Origin: Streptomyces abyssalis
GTDB taxonomy: Bacteria > Actinomycetota > Actinomycetes > Streptomycetales > Streptomycetaceae
Direction: 5' to 3'
Length of the DNA: 64,000 nt
Assembly (NCBI RefSeq): GCF_001751365.1
Contig: NZ_LJGT01000038.1
Coordinates: 597,540 to 661,539, forward strand
The position numbers and the translations under genes are program-made. Position 1 is the first letter of the stretch; every line of letters starts with the position of its first letter. The notes under the pieces are model-generated. The model was not told where the DNA came from. It searched no databases and worked only from the letters and a program-made list of their open reading frames with translations. This document shows positions 1 to 9,007 of this stretch, piece after piece.

Positions 1-354
1 GCGCCAGAGCATGAACTGCTCCTCGCCGAACTCGTCACGGATCTGCGCCTTGTCCTTGCCCTGCAGGGCTCCGTAGTGCCGTTCGTTGAGCCGCCAGGAG
101 CGGCGGACCGGGATCCACAGCCGGTCGGCGGACTCCAGTGCGAGCTGTGCGGTGCGGATCGCCCGCTTCTGCACCGAGGTGTGCAGCACGTCGGGCAGCA
201 GCCCGGCGTCCTTGATCAACTCGCCGCCGCGGACCGCCTCCTTCTCGCCCTTCTCGGTGAGGTTCACGTCCACCCAGCCGGTGAACAGGTTCTTCGCGTT
301 CCAATCGCTCTCTCCGTGCCGGAGGAGGATCAGCTTGTACGGTGCGTCGGCCAT
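1..354 (-). CDS. gpmA: 2,3-bisphosphoglycerate-dependent phosphoglycerate mutase, N-terminal part (cut by window edge)
   Basis: Cytosolic glycolytic enzyme that interconverts 3- and 2-phosphoglycerate. The visible 118 residues begin [19 protein letters not shown]; His13 in the RHG motif is the residue phosphorylated during catalysis. [13 protein letters not shown] and [11 protein letters not shown] are also signatures of the dPGM branch rather than of general histidine phosphatases. The gene runs off the left edge, so roughly the second half of a protein of about 250 residues is missing. It is divergent from the permease that begins about 110 bp away, and the two promoters must share that gap. 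Confidence 0.95.
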   Translation of the reverse strand, partial: MADAPYKLILLRHGESDWNAKNLFTGWVDVNLTEKGEKEAVRGGELIKDAGLLPDVLHTSVQKRAIRTAQLALESADRLWIPVRRSWRLNERHYGALQGKDKAQIRDEFGEEQFMLWR

Positions 355-467
355 GCGGAGCACCCTACTGGGTGTGTCCGCCGGTGTGTTCGGAGGCGAT
401 ATCCGGCCGACGCGGTGTGGCTCCCGCGCACATGTGTCGGCGGCCGGTTCGTCCCTACGGTCACGCC

Positions 468-1985
468 ATGACCCCCGAGAATCCCGCAGCTGACAAGAGC
501 CCGACGCCCTCGTCCGCGTCCTCGTCGCCGGCCTCGCCGGCACCGTCGTCCTCGTCGCCCCCGCCGTCCTCGTCGCTGAAGCGCGTCGTCGCCGCGAGCC
601 TCGTCGGTACGACCATCGAGTGGTACGACTTCTTCCTCTACGGCTCGGCCGCAGCAATCGTCTTCGACAAGGTCTTCTTCCCGAGCTCCGACCCGCTGGT
701 CGGCACCCTGCTGGCGTTCCTCACCCTCGCGGTCGGCTTCGCCGCACGCCCCATCGGGGCGCTGGTCTTCGGGCACTACGGCGACCGGATAGGCCGCAAG
801 AAGCTGCTGGTGCTCAGCCTCCTGATGATGGGCGGTGCGACCTTCGCGATCGGGCTGCTGCCCAGCCATGCCGCGATCGGCACGCTCGCGCCCGTACTGC
901 TGACGGTGCTGCGCCTGGTGCAGGGCTTCGCACTCGGCGGCGAATGGGGCGGCGCGGTGCTGCTGGTCTCCGAGCACGGGGACGCGAAGCGCCGCGGCTA
1001 CTGGGCCTCGTGGCCGCAGACGGGCGCGCCCGCCGGGCAGTTGCTGGGCGTGGCCGTGCTGGCGGTGATGACGGCGCTGCTGTCGGAGGCGGCGTTCGTG
1101 AGCTGGGGCTGGCGCGTGCCGTTCCTGCTGTCGGGCGTGCTGGTCGGAGTGGGGCTCTGGATCCGGCTGGCCGTCGACGAGTCGCCGGTCTTCAAGGAGG
1201 CCCGCGAACGCGCCGAGGCCCGCAAAGCGGAGGCCGCGATGACGGGCGGGGACAAGCAGGTGGAGAAGATGCCGCTGGTCGCGGTGCTGCGCTTCCACTG
1301 GAAGGACGTGCTCATCGCCATGGGTGCGCGGATGGCGGAGAACATCACCTTCTACGTCATCACCGCCTTCATCCTCGTCTACGCCACCAAGGAGCTGGGA
1401 CTGTCCCAGCAGACCGCGCTCAACGCCGTGCTGATCTCCTCGGCGGTGCACTTCGCCGTGATCCCCATGTGGGGTGCGCTCTCCGACCGGGTGGGGCGGC
1501 GTCCCGTCTATCTGCTGGGAGCCGTCGGCACCGGCCTGTGGGTCTTCCCGTTCTTCCAGCTGCTGGACACCAAGAGCTTCGGTGCGATCGTGCTCGCGGT
1601 GATGGTCGGTCTGGTGCTGCACGGTGCGATGTACGGCCCGCAGGCGGCCTTCTTCTCGGAGCTGTTCGCCACGAGGCTGCGCTACTCCGGTGCATCCATC
1701 GGCGCGCAGTTCTCGTCCGTGGCGGCCGGTGCGCCGGCGCCGCTGATCGCCACCGCGCTGCTCGCGGACTACGGCAACTCGACACCGATCGCTCTGTACG
1801 TGATCGCGGCGGTGCTGCTCACGGTGATCGCCATCGTCTGCGCGAAGGAGACCAGCCGGCAGGACCTGACGAAGATCGGCCAGGACGACGCCGTCGAACA
1901 CACCCCGGCGGCGGGCGCGGCGGCCGGCACCGCGCCCGGGGCGGGCTCAGCCTCCGACCGCTCCCGCGAGCCGGTTCAGCCGTAG
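468..1985 (+). CDS. MFS transporter, metabolite:H+ symporter (MHS) family
   Basis: Twelve-helix inner-membrane permease of 505 residues. The first helix region has [14 protein letters not shown], the hallmark of MHS symporters (ShiA, ProP, KgtP relatives), and the loop between helices 2 and 3 has [11 protein letters not shown]. The substrate is not readable from sequence; this family imports organic acids and betaines with protons. The ATG at 468 is chosen because the Ser/Pro-rich leader leads straight into the first helix; no strong ribosome site precedes it. The frame stays open upstream to 342 but that would overlap gpmA. The 3' end overlaps the convergent GAF regulator by 39 bp. With the hydroxybutyrate dehydrogenase and PHB-type esterase beyond that regulator, uptake of hydroxybutyrate or a similar acid is a reasonable guess. 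Confidence 0.9.
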   Translation: MTPENPAADKSPTPSSASSSPASPAPSSSSPPPSSSLKRVVAASLVGTTIEWYDFFLYGSAAAIVFDKVFFPSSDPLVGTLLAFLTLAVGFAARPIGALVFGHYGDRIGRKKLLVLSLLMMGGATFAIGLLPSHAAIGTLAPVLLTVLRLVQGFALGGEWGGAVLLVSEHGDAKRRGYWASWPQTGAPAGQLLGVAVLAVMTALLSEAAFVSWGWRVPFLLSGVLVGVGLWIRLAVDESPVFKEARERAEARKAEAAMTGGDKQVEKMPLVAVLRFHWKDVLIAMGARMAENITFYVITAFILVYATKELGLSQQTALNAVLISSAVHFAVIPMWGALSDRVGRRPVYLLGAVGTGLWVFPFFQLLDTKSFGAIVLAVMVGLVLHGAMYGPQAAFFSELFATRLRYSGASIGAQFSSVAAGAPAPLIATALLADYGNSTPIALYVIAAVLLTVIAIVCAKETSRQDLTKIGQDDAVEHTPAAGAAAGTAPGAGSASDRSREPVQP

Positions 1986-3848
1986 CGCGAGCTGCGTCTC
2001 GAGGGCGCGCTCCGGGGACTGCCAGTCGTCGCCCAGCAGCCTGGCCACACGCTCCAGGCGCTGGGCGACGGTGTTGACGTGCACGTGCAGCTCGTCCTTG
2101 GCGCGTGCGGGGCTCATGCCGCACGCGAAGTAGGCGTCCATGGTGGCCACGAGGTCGGTGCCGCGGCGTGCGTCGTAGTCGAGTACGGGCCCGAGTGTGC
2201 GGCGTACGAAGCTGCCGACGTCACGGCTGTCGGTGAGCAGCATGCCGATGAAGCCGAAGTCCTCGGCGGCGGCGCCCTGTCCGGAGCGTCCGAGGAGCCG
2301 CAGCGCGTCCACGCAGCGCCGCGCCTCCGGGTACGCCGCGGCCACGGCCCCGGACACGGCGGCGGGTGCCGGGACCGGGGCCGAGGCGCCGACCGTGACG
2401 GGTGCGCCCGCCGAGTGCCCGAGCTGCGGGGCGATGTCCTGGGCGGTGCCCGAGGGGGTGCCGCCGGCGGGCAGCGGCAGCAGGAGCACGATGCCGCCGT
2501 CCCTGGCGGCGGCCAGCCCGTGGCGGGTCGCGGCCAGATGGGAGGCGGCGGCCCACAGGCGCTGCCTTCCCAGGCTCTCCTCCTTCTCCCCGCCGGCGTT
2601 CTTCTCCCACTCGGGGTGCCCTTCGAGGCGGGCGCTGAGCAGTACGTGGGGTGCGTCTAGGTCCGCCTGGAGCCGTGCCGCGCGGTCGCGCAGCAGACGC
2701 GGGTCGTGGCTCGTGGAGTCCAGGAGGTCGTCGAGCAGTTCGCCGCGCACGCGCTGTTCCGCCTCACCCGCGGATCGGCGTGCGAGCAGCAGCAGGGACG
2801 TGACCATCGCGGCACGCTCGAAGGTGCGCTGGTCGACGGGGTCGAGGGCGGGATGTCCGTGCAGCACCAGGGCGCCCAGCAGTTCGCCGCCCGCGGAGAC
2901 GGCGGTGACCCAGGTGCCGCCGTCGCGCATGGCGTATCCGGCGCTGCGTGAGCGCTCCACGGCGGGACGGGCGGACGCGGTCGCCGGTTCGACGAACTCG
3001 ACGCGGCCGGCGAGCACTTCGGAGACCGCGGCGGCGACGTCCGTCACGTCGCCGCCGCGCAGCACAAGTTCGGTGAGCCGGTCGTGGACGTCGCTCGCGC
3101 GTTCCATCGTCTCGTTGGCGGTCTCCAGCTCCGCCATGGCGTCGCGGGTCTCGGAGAGCAGCCGCGCGGTGTCGATCGCGACGGCCGCGTGTGCCGCGAA
3201 CGAGCCGAGCAACGCGATCTGTTCGCGCTCGAAGACGCGTGCGCGGCGGTCGGCCGCGTACAGGACGCCGATGACGTCGCGTCCGCCGAGCAGCAGCGGC
3301 ACACCGAGGATGGCGATCAGGCCCTCCTCGCCGACGGCCGCGTCGATGGCGCCCGTGTGCCGGAAGCGCTCGTCCGCCGGGTAGTTGTCGGTCACGTACG
3401 GGCGTGCGGTCTGCGCCACGAGTCCGCCGAGCCCCTCGCCCATGCCGAGACGCACCTGCTGGAAGCGGGCCGAGACCGAGCCCTCGGTGACGCGCATGTA
3501 GGTGTCGCCGCGCTCGTGGTCGGTGAGGGTCATGTACGCGACCTCGGTGCCCAGGAGCGACCTCGCCCGCTGCACGATGGCGCGGAGCACGTCGTCGAGG
3601 TCGCGCAGCCCCGCCAGGTCGTGGACGGTCTCGATGAGCGCCGTCAGCTCGGCCTCGCGCCGCCGCCGTCCCTCAAGCTCGGCCCGGATGCGCAGCGCCT
3701 GCAGCTTGCCGCTCTCCAGGGCGGCGAGCTCGCCGGGCGATGCCCCGGCCTCGCGGGCGCGGACCAGGGGTTCGTCGTACTCCTCGGCGGGCGCACGGCG
3801 GGCGAGGAGGTCCAGGTAGGCGGCGTGGGACGGGCGGGCTTCGGGCAT
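1947..3848 (-). CDS. GAF-domain regulator with PucR-type C-terminal helix-turn-helix
   Basis: Predicted cytosolic transcription regulator of 633 residues. A GAF sensory domain occupies roughly residues 60-230 (DLDDVLRAIVQRARSLLG onward), followed by a short coiled region and a long central domain. The PucR/CdaR-type HTH lies at the C terminus (SPARAKDELHVHVNTVAQRL). GAF domains bind small molecules, so this is probably the effector-controlled regulator of the flanking genes. The ATG at 3848 (MPEARPSH) is preferred; the open frame continues upstream, but that extension is repeat-rich intergenic DNA. It is convergent with, and overlaps, the MHS permease gene and follows the hydroxybutyrate dehydrogenase on the same strand. 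Confidence 0.85.
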   Translation of the reverse strand: MPEARPSHAAYLDLLARRAPAEEYDEPLVRAREAGASPGELAALESGKLQALRIRAELEGRRRREAELTALIETVHDLAGLRDLDDVLRAIVQRARSLLGTEVAYMTLTDHERGDTYMRVTEGSVSARFQQVRLGMGEGLGGLVAQTARPYVTDNYPADERFRHTGAIDAAVGEEGLIAILGVPLLLGGRDVIGVLYAADRRARVFEREQIALLGSFAAHAAVAIDTARLLSETRDAMAELETANETMERASDVHDRLTELVLRGGDVTDVAAAVSEVLAGRVEFVEPATASARPAVERSRSAGYAMRDGGTWVTAVSAGGELLGALVLHGHPALDPVDQRTFERAAMVTSLLLLARRSAGEAEQRVRGELLDDLLDSTSHDPRLLRDRAARLQADLDAPHVLLSARLEGHPEWEKNAGGEKEESLGRQRLWAAASHLAATRHGLAAARDGGIVLLLPLPAGGTPSGTAQDIAPQLGHSAGAPVTVGASAPVPAPAAVSGAVAAAYPEARRCVDALRLLGRSGQGAAAEDFGFIGMLLTDSRDVGSFVRRTLGPVLDYDARRGTDLVATMDAYFACGMSPARAKDELHVHVNTVAQRLERVARLLGDDWQSPERALETQLALRLNRLAGAVGG

Positions 3849-3907
3849 GGTCACAGGCTTACCCGCGGTGGGGTGCGTGACGCCAGGGGCGGATGGCGGG
3901 GGTACTT

Positions 3908-3953
3908 CCCCTGGCTTCGCCGGGGAGACCCCACCCCACGCGCAGCCGTGGGG
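3908..3953. terminator. Two consecutive GC-rich hairpins between dehydrogenase and regulator
   Basis: CCCCTGGC-ttc-GCCGGGG (3908-3925) is followed by CCCCACG (3934-3940) pairing with CGTGGGG (3947-3953). They lie downstream of the dehydrogenase and just upstream of the regulator start. They may end dehydrogenase transcripts, and they belong to the palindrome family seen across the window. The rest of 3954-4086 consists of degenerate GTACGGG/GCCGGC repeats without a gene. Confidence 0.5.
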
Positions 3954-4086
3954 GAGGCTGACCGGCGCACGGGCGTACGGGTCCGCCGGCGCGCATGCGT
4001 ACGGGGCCACGGGCGAGCGTCCGTACGGGGCCGCCGGCACCCGCCCGCGCGAGGCGGCCCGGTGGGACGACGCCCACGGGGACCGG

Positions 4087-4902
4087 TCAGTGGGCGGTCC
4101 ACGCGCCGTCGAGGGGAAGCGACGCACCGGTGATGAACGACGCCTCCGGTGTGCACAGATAGGCGACGGACTCGGCGACCTCCTCCGGCTCCAGCAGCCG
4201 CTTGAGCGCGGAATGAGCCAGCAGGATCTCCGAGACGACCCGGTCGGCGGAGATGCCGTGGGCGGCGGCCTGGTCGGCGATCTGCCGTTCCACCAGGGGC
4301 GTACGTACGTAGGCGGGGCTGACGCAGTTGGACGTGACGCCGTGCTCGGCGCCCTCCAGCGCGGTGACCTTCGAGAGGCCCTCCAGGCCGTGCTTGGCCG
4401 AGACGTAGGCCGACTTGTACGGCGAGGCGCGCAGCCCGTGCACGGAGGAGATGTTCACGATCCGGCCCCAGCCCTGCTCGTACATGTGCGGGAGCGCGCC
4501 GCGCACCAGCCGGAAGGGCGCCTCCAGCATCAGCGTGAGCAGCCTGCGGAAGTCCGCGGGCGGGAACTCCTCGATGGGACGGACCAGTTGGGCGCCCGCG
4601 CCGTTGACGAGGATGTCGGCCCCGGCCGCCGCCTCCTCGGCGGCGTCCAGCCCGTCCGGGTCGGTGAGGTCGAGGGGGTACGGCTGCGCCCCGCCGCCCG
4701 ACTCGGCGTCCTGCAGGGCACGGAGCCCCTCGGCGTCGCGGTCGGCCGCCCGGACCTTCGCCCCCGCCGCCGCCAGTCTCAGGGCACAGGCGCGGCCGAT
4801 GCCGCTCGCGGCACCGGTGACCAGCGCGGTGCGCCCGGTCAGGTCGAGGGCGACGGAGTGCGGCCCGGCGGGGCCCGGGCCCGGTGTCAGCTGCTCGGTC
4901 AT
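4087..4902 (-). CDS. 3-hydroxybutyrate dehydrogenase-like short-chain dehydrogenase
   Basis: NAD(P)-dependent SDR of 271 residues. The Rossmann motif TGAASGIG is at residues 29-36, NGAG at 100-103, and the catalytic set is Ser152/153, Tyr166 and Lys170 (YVSAK). The C-terminal GASLPLDGAWTAH closely resembles D-3-hydroxybutyrate dehydrogenases, which oxidise 3-hydroxybutyrate to acetoacetate in PHB breakdown. The N-terminal 20 residues are a Pro/Gly-rich extension. It is divergent from an exported PHB-depolymerase-type esterase and upstream of the GAF regulator, which supports the substrate assignment. Substrate specificity within SDRs is still the weak point. Confidence 0.85.
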   Translation of the reverse strand: MTEQLTPGPGPAGPHSVALDLTGRTALVTGAASGIGRACALRLAAAGAKVRAADRDAEGLRALQDAESGGGAQPYPLDLTDPDGLDAAEEAAAGADILVNGAGAQLVRPIEEFPPADFRRLLTLMLEAPFRLVRGALPHMYEQGWGRIVNISSVHGLRASPYKSAYVSAKHGLEGLSKVTALEGAEHGVTSNCVSPAYVRTPLVERQIADQAAAHGISADRVVSEILLAHSALKRLLEPEEVAESVAYLCTPEASFITGASLPLDGAWTAH

Positions 4903-4941
4903 GCGGCAACGCTAGGCCGGTGCGTGTGGCCGCCCAATGTG

Positions 4942-4951
4942 GTGGCGCCAC
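4942..4951. promoter_or_regulatory. Palindrome in the dehydrogenase/esterase divergent promoter
   Basis: GTGGCGCCAC is a perfect 10-bp dyad about 40 bp from the dehydrogenase start, flanked by further GTGTGG/CCACAC sequence that extends the symmetry. It could be an operator for the GAF regulator, which would then control both divergent genes. The assignment rests only on symmetry and position. Confidence 0.35.
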
Positions 4952-5068
4952 ACTCGCGCCCGGCGACCGCTGGACGTACGACACGTTCGGACGGCGCCTT
5001 CAGGGCTTCTACCGTTCGGCGTAACGCTCGATGCGTCCCCGACGGGACACCCCCACAGAAGGAGCGCC

Positions 5069-6166
5069 ATGAAGGCACCGTGCTCGAAAGCCGCTCTGTT
5101 ACTGACCGCGACCGTCGCGATGACCGCGCTCACCACCGCGGGACTCACCGCCGTCACCGGGGAGACGTCCCTGGCCGCGGTCCCGGTGGCTCAGGCGGTG
5201 GACGCGGGAGAGATGAAACCCGGAGAAGCCGCAAAAAGTGCGAAAGGTTCGGGAGGCTCGGAGGCCGCCGGCGACGAGGCGGCGGCGGCCGGTCTTGAGA
5301 AGGTCGGCGACTTCGGCTCCAACCCCGGAGCGCTCAGCATGTACCGCTACGCCCCGGACGGGCTGCCCGCCAAGAGCCCCGTGGTCCTCGTGCTGCACGG
5401 CTGCACGCAGGACGCGGCCACGTACTTCGAGGGAGCCGGCTGGCAGCAGGCCGCGGACGCCGGGGGCTTCTCCGTCGTCGCGCCGCAGCAGGAACAGGCC
5501 AACAACGTCAACAAGTGCTTCAACTGGTTCCAGTCCGGCGACGTCGGCCGGGAGAAGGGCGAGGCCCTGTCGGTGAAGCAGATGGTGGACCGTACGGTCG
5601 CCGATCTCGACGCCGACCCCTCGCGCGTCTTCATCACCGGCCTCTCGGCGGGCGGTGCCATGACGGCGTCGATGCTCGCCGCATACCCGGACGTGTTCAA
5701 GGGCGGCGCGGTCGTCGCGGGCCTGCCGCACGGCTGCGCCGCCAGTGTCGCCGAGGCGTTCACCTGCATGAATCCGGGTGTCTCCAAGTCGGCGGCCGAG
5801 TGGGGCGATCTGGTGAGGGAGGCCGCCCCGGACCACTCGGGCGCCCGGCCGGCGGTGTCCGTCTGGCACGGCACGGGTGACACGACCGTGGTGCCGAAGA
5901 ACGCCGACGAGTCCGTCAAGCAGTGGACGGACGCGCTCGGAGCCGACCAGGAGGCCGACGCCACCGAGGAGTTGCAGGGCGGCACCACCCGATCCGACTA
6001 CCAGAACGGCGACGGGGCCGTCGTCGTACGCGACTACAGCGTGGACGGCATGCCGCACGGCACCCCCGTGAAGCCGGACGAGGGCTGCGGAAAGGCAGGC
6101 GAGCACTTCCTCGACACCATCTGCTCCACCAAGCACATCACCGCGGACTGGGGGCTGGGAGGCTGA
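5069..6166 (+). CDS. Secreted PHB depolymerase-family esterase
   Basis: Exported serine esterase of 365 residues. A signal peptide covers about residues 1-43, followed by a Gly/Ala/Ser/Lys linker. The alpha/beta-hydrolase domain starts near residue 75, with LHGCTQ as the oxyanion region, Ser193 in the nucleophile elbow GLSAGG, Asp271 in GTGDTTV and His330 in GMPHGTP. This arrangement is typical of extracellular PHB depolymerase/feruloyl-esterase-like enzymes. AGAAGGAG sits 5 bp before the ATG. Codon 11, inside the signal peptide, is TTA (5099-5101), the rare leucine codon read by the bldA tRNA in Streptomyces, so translation is probably developmentally controlled. A long hairpin follows the gene. 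Confidence 0.88.
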   Translation: MKAPCSKAALLLTATVAMTALTTAGLTAVTGETSLAAVPVAQAVDAGEMKPGEAAKSAKGSGGSEAAGDEAAAAGLEKVGDFGSNPGALSMYRYAPDGLPAKSPVVLVLHGCTQDAATYFEGAGWQQAADAGGFSVVAPQQEQANNVNKCFNWFQSGDVGREKGEALSVKQMVDRTVADLDADPSRVFITGLSAGGAMTASMLAAYPDVFKGGAVVAGLPHGCAASVAEAFTCMNPGVSKSAAEWGDLVREAAPDHSGARPAVSVWHGTGDTTVVPKNADESVKQWTDALGADQEADATEELQGGTTRSDYQNGDGAVVVRDYSVDGMPHGTPVKPDEGCGKAGEHFLDTICSTKHITADWGLGG

Positions 6167-6189
6167 CGAAGGTCCCTCCCCGCCCCCCG

Positions 6190-6263
6190 AGCGCTCCCCC
6201 TGAGGTGCCGGCCGTGCGCGTACAACCGTGCACGTGGGCCGCTCACACCTCTGGGGGAGCGCG
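6190..6263. terminator. Long inverted repeat after the esterase gene
   Basis: GCGCTCCCCCTGAGGTG pairs with CACCTCTGGGGGAGCGC with one mismatch over about 17 bp. An inner GTGC/GCAC stem lies in the loop. The position directly after the esterase stop suits an intrinsic terminator; the symmetry also resembles a miniature inverted-repeat element. Confidence 0.6.
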
Positions 6264-6682
6264 CATCTACGGGTCCCGCGACCGAAGCCGACTCCACCTC
6301 GTCTCAGGCGTCTTCGAAGCCCGCCCGTTCCTCCGCGGCGCCGGCGGAGTCCACGGCCGTGAAGGCGGCCCTGGCCTCCGGACGCCCCGTCACCGTCAAC
6401 GTCTACTACGTCATGCACGACGGCCGCGTCGTCAGTGAGCAGGGACCGGGCGACAACGCCGCGCACGAGGTCGAGAACCACGCCGGCGCGGTCGACATGC
6501 AGACCCAGAACGAGTCGGTCAGGACGGGCGACCTGGAGGCGGAGGTGGACGGGAAGCAGACCAACATCCCTGTCACCTTCGAGGTCGAGGGCTCGGAGCA
6601 GGACACGGGAGAGGTCTCTGATCCGCTGATCTCCCCTGATCGGCCGGTCTCCCCTGATCGGCTGATCCCGGTGCACCGGTGA
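6242..6682 (+). pseudogene. C-terminal fragment of an unknown exported protein, no credible start
   Basis: The esterase reading frame stays open after its stop (6164-6166) and becomes protein-like from about 6242. It has a Ser/Ala/Pro/Thr-rich stretch like a post-signal linker, then a compact segment containing VTVNVYYVMHDGRVV and IPVTFEVEG. No ATG or GTG with a ribosome site precedes the linker; the first in-frame GTG is at 6359, inside the apparent domain. The last 50 bp are an 18-bp-period repeat. It looks like a gene that lost its start, possibly through insertion of the hairpin element at 6190-6263. A short real gene starting at 6359 (107 residues) is the alternative. I do not recognise the domain. 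Confidence 0.4.
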
Positions 6683-6721
6683 TCCTCGCGTGTCTCCCGG
6701 GGGCACTCCGGACGACGGACG

Positions 6722-7276
6722 TCAGGCTCGCTTGCCGCCGCCGCCCGGGGTGCCTCCCGTCAGATGCGTGAACGCGTCGAGGTTGCGGGTCGACTCGCCG
6801 CGCGACGTGCGCCACTCGTACTCGCGTCGGATCGCCGATGCGAAGCCCATCTCCAGCAGGGTGTTGAAGGAGCCGTCGGCGTTCTCCAGCACCACTCCCA
6901 GCAGCCGGTCCACCTCCTCGGCGGTGACGGCGGCCAGCGGGAGGCGGCCGGCCAGATAGACGTCGCCGAGCTTGTCCAGGGCGTAACTCACCCCGTACAG
7001 GCGGGTGTTGCGTTCCAGGAGCCAGCGGTGCACGGCCGCGTGGTTCTCGTCGGGGCAGCGGACGACGAAGGCGTTGACGGAGAGCGAGTGGCGCCCGACG
7101 GCGAGCGAGCAGGTCGTGGAGAGCTTGCGGGTGCCGGGAAGCGTGACGACGTACGTGCCTTCGGCGGGGCTCTCCCACTCCAACTCGGCCTCGCGCAGGG
7201 CCTGTTCGACGGTGCTCCGCGCTCGGCGCACCGGGTCGGCGCGCGGCGTGCCTTCCGGGGCCTCAGGGTCAGCCAT
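6722..7276 (-). CDS. YbjN-domain protein (type III secretion chaperone-like fold)
   Basis: Cytosolic protein of 184 residues with the YbjN fold, for example [36 protein letters not shown] and [19 protein letters not shown]. Molecular function is not established; in actinobacteria such genes commonly sit beside mshA. Its ATG overlaps the mshA stop by 8 bp, so it is the second gene of an mshA operon and probably translationally coupled. The C terminus is Gly-rich. Confidence 0.88.
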   Translation of the reverse strand: MADPEAPEGTPRADPVRRARSTVEQALREAELEWESPAEGTYVVTLPGTRKLSTTCSLAVGRHSLSVNAFVVRCPDENHAAVHRWLLERNTRLYGVSYALDKLGDVYLAGRLPLAAVTAEEVDRLLGVVLENADGSFNTLLEMGFASAIRREYEWRTSRGESTRNLDAFTHLTGGTPGGGGKRA

Positions 7277-8699
7277 GGGCCGATCGTAGGCGACGGCGCT
7301 GGTCGTGCATCGCGTCGGCGTAGACGTCGAGGGTGCCTGCCGCGGCTGCGTCCCAGCCGAACCCGGCTGCGTGCCGCGCCGCGGCCTCTCCCATCCGGTC
7401 GGCCGGGCCGTGGGAGCCCTCCGCCGGTCCGCCGGTGACGAAGCGACGCAGCGCACGCGCGTACGCCCGCGGCTCGTGGCCGTCCACGAGGAAGCCGCTG
7501 ACCTCGTCCCGGACCGCGACGGGCAGTCCGCCCACGGCGGCCGCGATGACCGGCGTGCCGCACGCCTGGGCCTCGACGGCGACCAGCCCGAACGACTCGC
7601 TGTAGGACGGCATGACGAGGACGCTCGCGGCCCGGTACCAGTCCGCCAACTCCTCCTGCCCCACCGGTGGATGGAAGCGCACCATGTCCGAGATGCCCAG
7701 TTTCGCGGCCAGTTTGTGCAGCCGCTCCGGCTTGGCGAGTCCGCTCCCGCTCGGCCCGCCCACGACCGGGACCAGCAGACGGCCCCGCAGCGACGGGTCC
7801 TCACCGACGAGCAGCGCCGCCGCGCGAAGCAGGATGTCGGGCGCCTTCAGCGGCTGAATCCGTCCCGCGAAGAGCGGGATCAGGGCGTCCTGCGGCAGCC
7901 CGAGCCGGGCCCGGGCCGCGGCACGCCCGTCGGCCGGCCGGAAACGCTCCAGATTGACGCCCGGGTGTACCACGACGGTGCGGGCCGGATCCGCCTCGTA
8001 GTGCCGTACCAGTTCGTCCGCCTCCTCCGCCGTGTTGGCTATGAGCCTGTCGGCGGCGCGCACTATCTGCGTCTCACCGATGACCCGGGCGGGCGGCTCC
8101 GGTGAGTCCCCGTCGGCGAGGGCGGCGTTCTTCACCTTGGCCATGGTGTGCATGGCGTTGACGAGCGGCACGCCCCAGCGCTGGGCGGCGAGCCAGCCGA
8201 CGTGCCCGGAGAGCCAGTAGTGGGAGTGCACCAGGTCGTAGTGGCCCGGCCGGTGTCCGGCCCAGGCCTGCATCACACCGTGTGTGAACGCGCAGAGCTG
8301 CGCGGGCAGTTCCTCCTTCGCCAGGCCCTCGTAGGGGCCCGCGTCGATGTGCCGTACGAGCACACCGGGGGCCAGCTCGACGCTGGGCGGGAGCGCCGCG
8401 GCCGTGGCGCGCGTGAAGATCTCCACCTGGGTGCCGTGGGCGGCGAGCTGCTTGGCGAGCTCGACGATGTAGACGTTCATCCCGCCCGCGTCCCCGGTCC
8501 CCGGCTGGTGCAGCGGGGAGGTGTGCACGCTCAGCATGGCCACCCTGCGGGGCCGGCGCGCGGGGCCGAGCCTCAGCCGCGGCCGCTGCTGCGGCACGGG
8601 GTCCCGCCCGGGCCTTCCCCTGGACCGTCGGCCGGGTGGTACGCCCAGACCCCGGGGGAGGGTGCGGAGCTGGCCGAGCCGCGCCATGTACTGGCTCAC
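7269..8699 (-). CDS. mshA: D-inositol-3-phosphate glycosyltransferase MshA
   Basis: First committed step of mycothiol synthesis: transfers GlcNAc from UDP-GlcNAc to 1L-myo-inositol 1-phosphate. GT4 family, 476 residues. The N-terminal Rossmann half has [20 protein letters not shown]; the C-terminal half has [17 protein letters not shown], the nucleotide-sugar motif. The GTG at 8699 is chosen because GAGGAGG lies 9 bp upstream and it begins VSQYMARLG; the open frame extends far upstream without coding character. Residues about 10-45 are an Arg/Pro/Gly-rich tail before the catalytic domain. Another mycothiol gene, mshD, lies about 6.5 kb away. Confidence 0.95.
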   Translation of the reverse strand: MSQYMARLGQLRTLPRGLGVPPGRRSRGRPGRDPVPQQRPRLRLGPARRPRRVAMLSVHTSPLHQPGTGDAGGMNVYIVELAKQLAAHGTQVEIFTRATAAALPPSVELAPGVLVRHIDAGPYEGLAKEELPAQLCAFTHGVMQAWAGHRPGHYDLVHSHYWLSGHVGWLAAQRWGVPLVNAMHTMAKVKNAALADGDSPEPPARVIGETQIVRAADRLIANTAEEADELVRHYEADPARTVVVHPGVNLERFRPADGRAAARARLGLPQDALIPLFAGRIQPLKAPDILLRAAALLVGEDPSLRGRLLVPVVGGPSGSGLAKPERLHKLAAKLGISDMVRFHPPVGQEELADWYRAASVLVMPSYSESFGLVAVEAQACGTPVIAAAVGGLPVAVRDEVSGFLVDGHEPRAYARALRRFVTGGPAEGSHGPADRMGEAAARHAAGFGWDAAAAGTLDVYADAMHDQRRRLRSAHG

Positions 8700-8756
8700 G
8701 GGCGATTGCCTCCTCGTGTGGAGTGCCTGCCGCGGTGCAGGTGGGGTGCGGGAGTG

Positions 8757-8781
8757 CCATGGCTGCCACGAACTGCCATGG
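8757..8781. promoter_or_regulatory. CCATGGC inverted repeat between mshA and methyltransferase
   Basis: CCATGGC (8757-8763) and GCCATGG (8775-8781) form a perfect 7-bp dyad with an 11-bp spacer, about 60 bp upstream of the mshA start. The 308-bp region between the divergent genes (8700-9007) holds no convincing gene. This dyad is its most operator-like feature. Confidence 0.35.
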
Positions 8782-9007
8782 ACGCCGCGGTCGGTTTGCG
8801 ACGCGGGCACGTATCCGCTGCGGGGATTCCGGCTTCGGACATACCTGCGCGGAGACTGACGCCCCACAACCGTGAACACCGGAGGGCCTGGTTCCCATTT
8901 CGGCTTTGCCGAATCGTGACAACGGCCCGGAGGACCTGGGCGCCTCCGAGGGCGGGCGGGATTCCGGGGCGGGCATTCCGGGACTCGGCGGGCCCTACGC
9001 TCGTGGC

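Noticed and set aside
620..2077. Long open frames overlapping the MHS permease on both strands
   Set aside because: They give Arg/Pro/Gly/Ala-rich translations with no domains; third-position GC bias supports only the permease frame. The same applies to most overlapping frames in this high-GC window.
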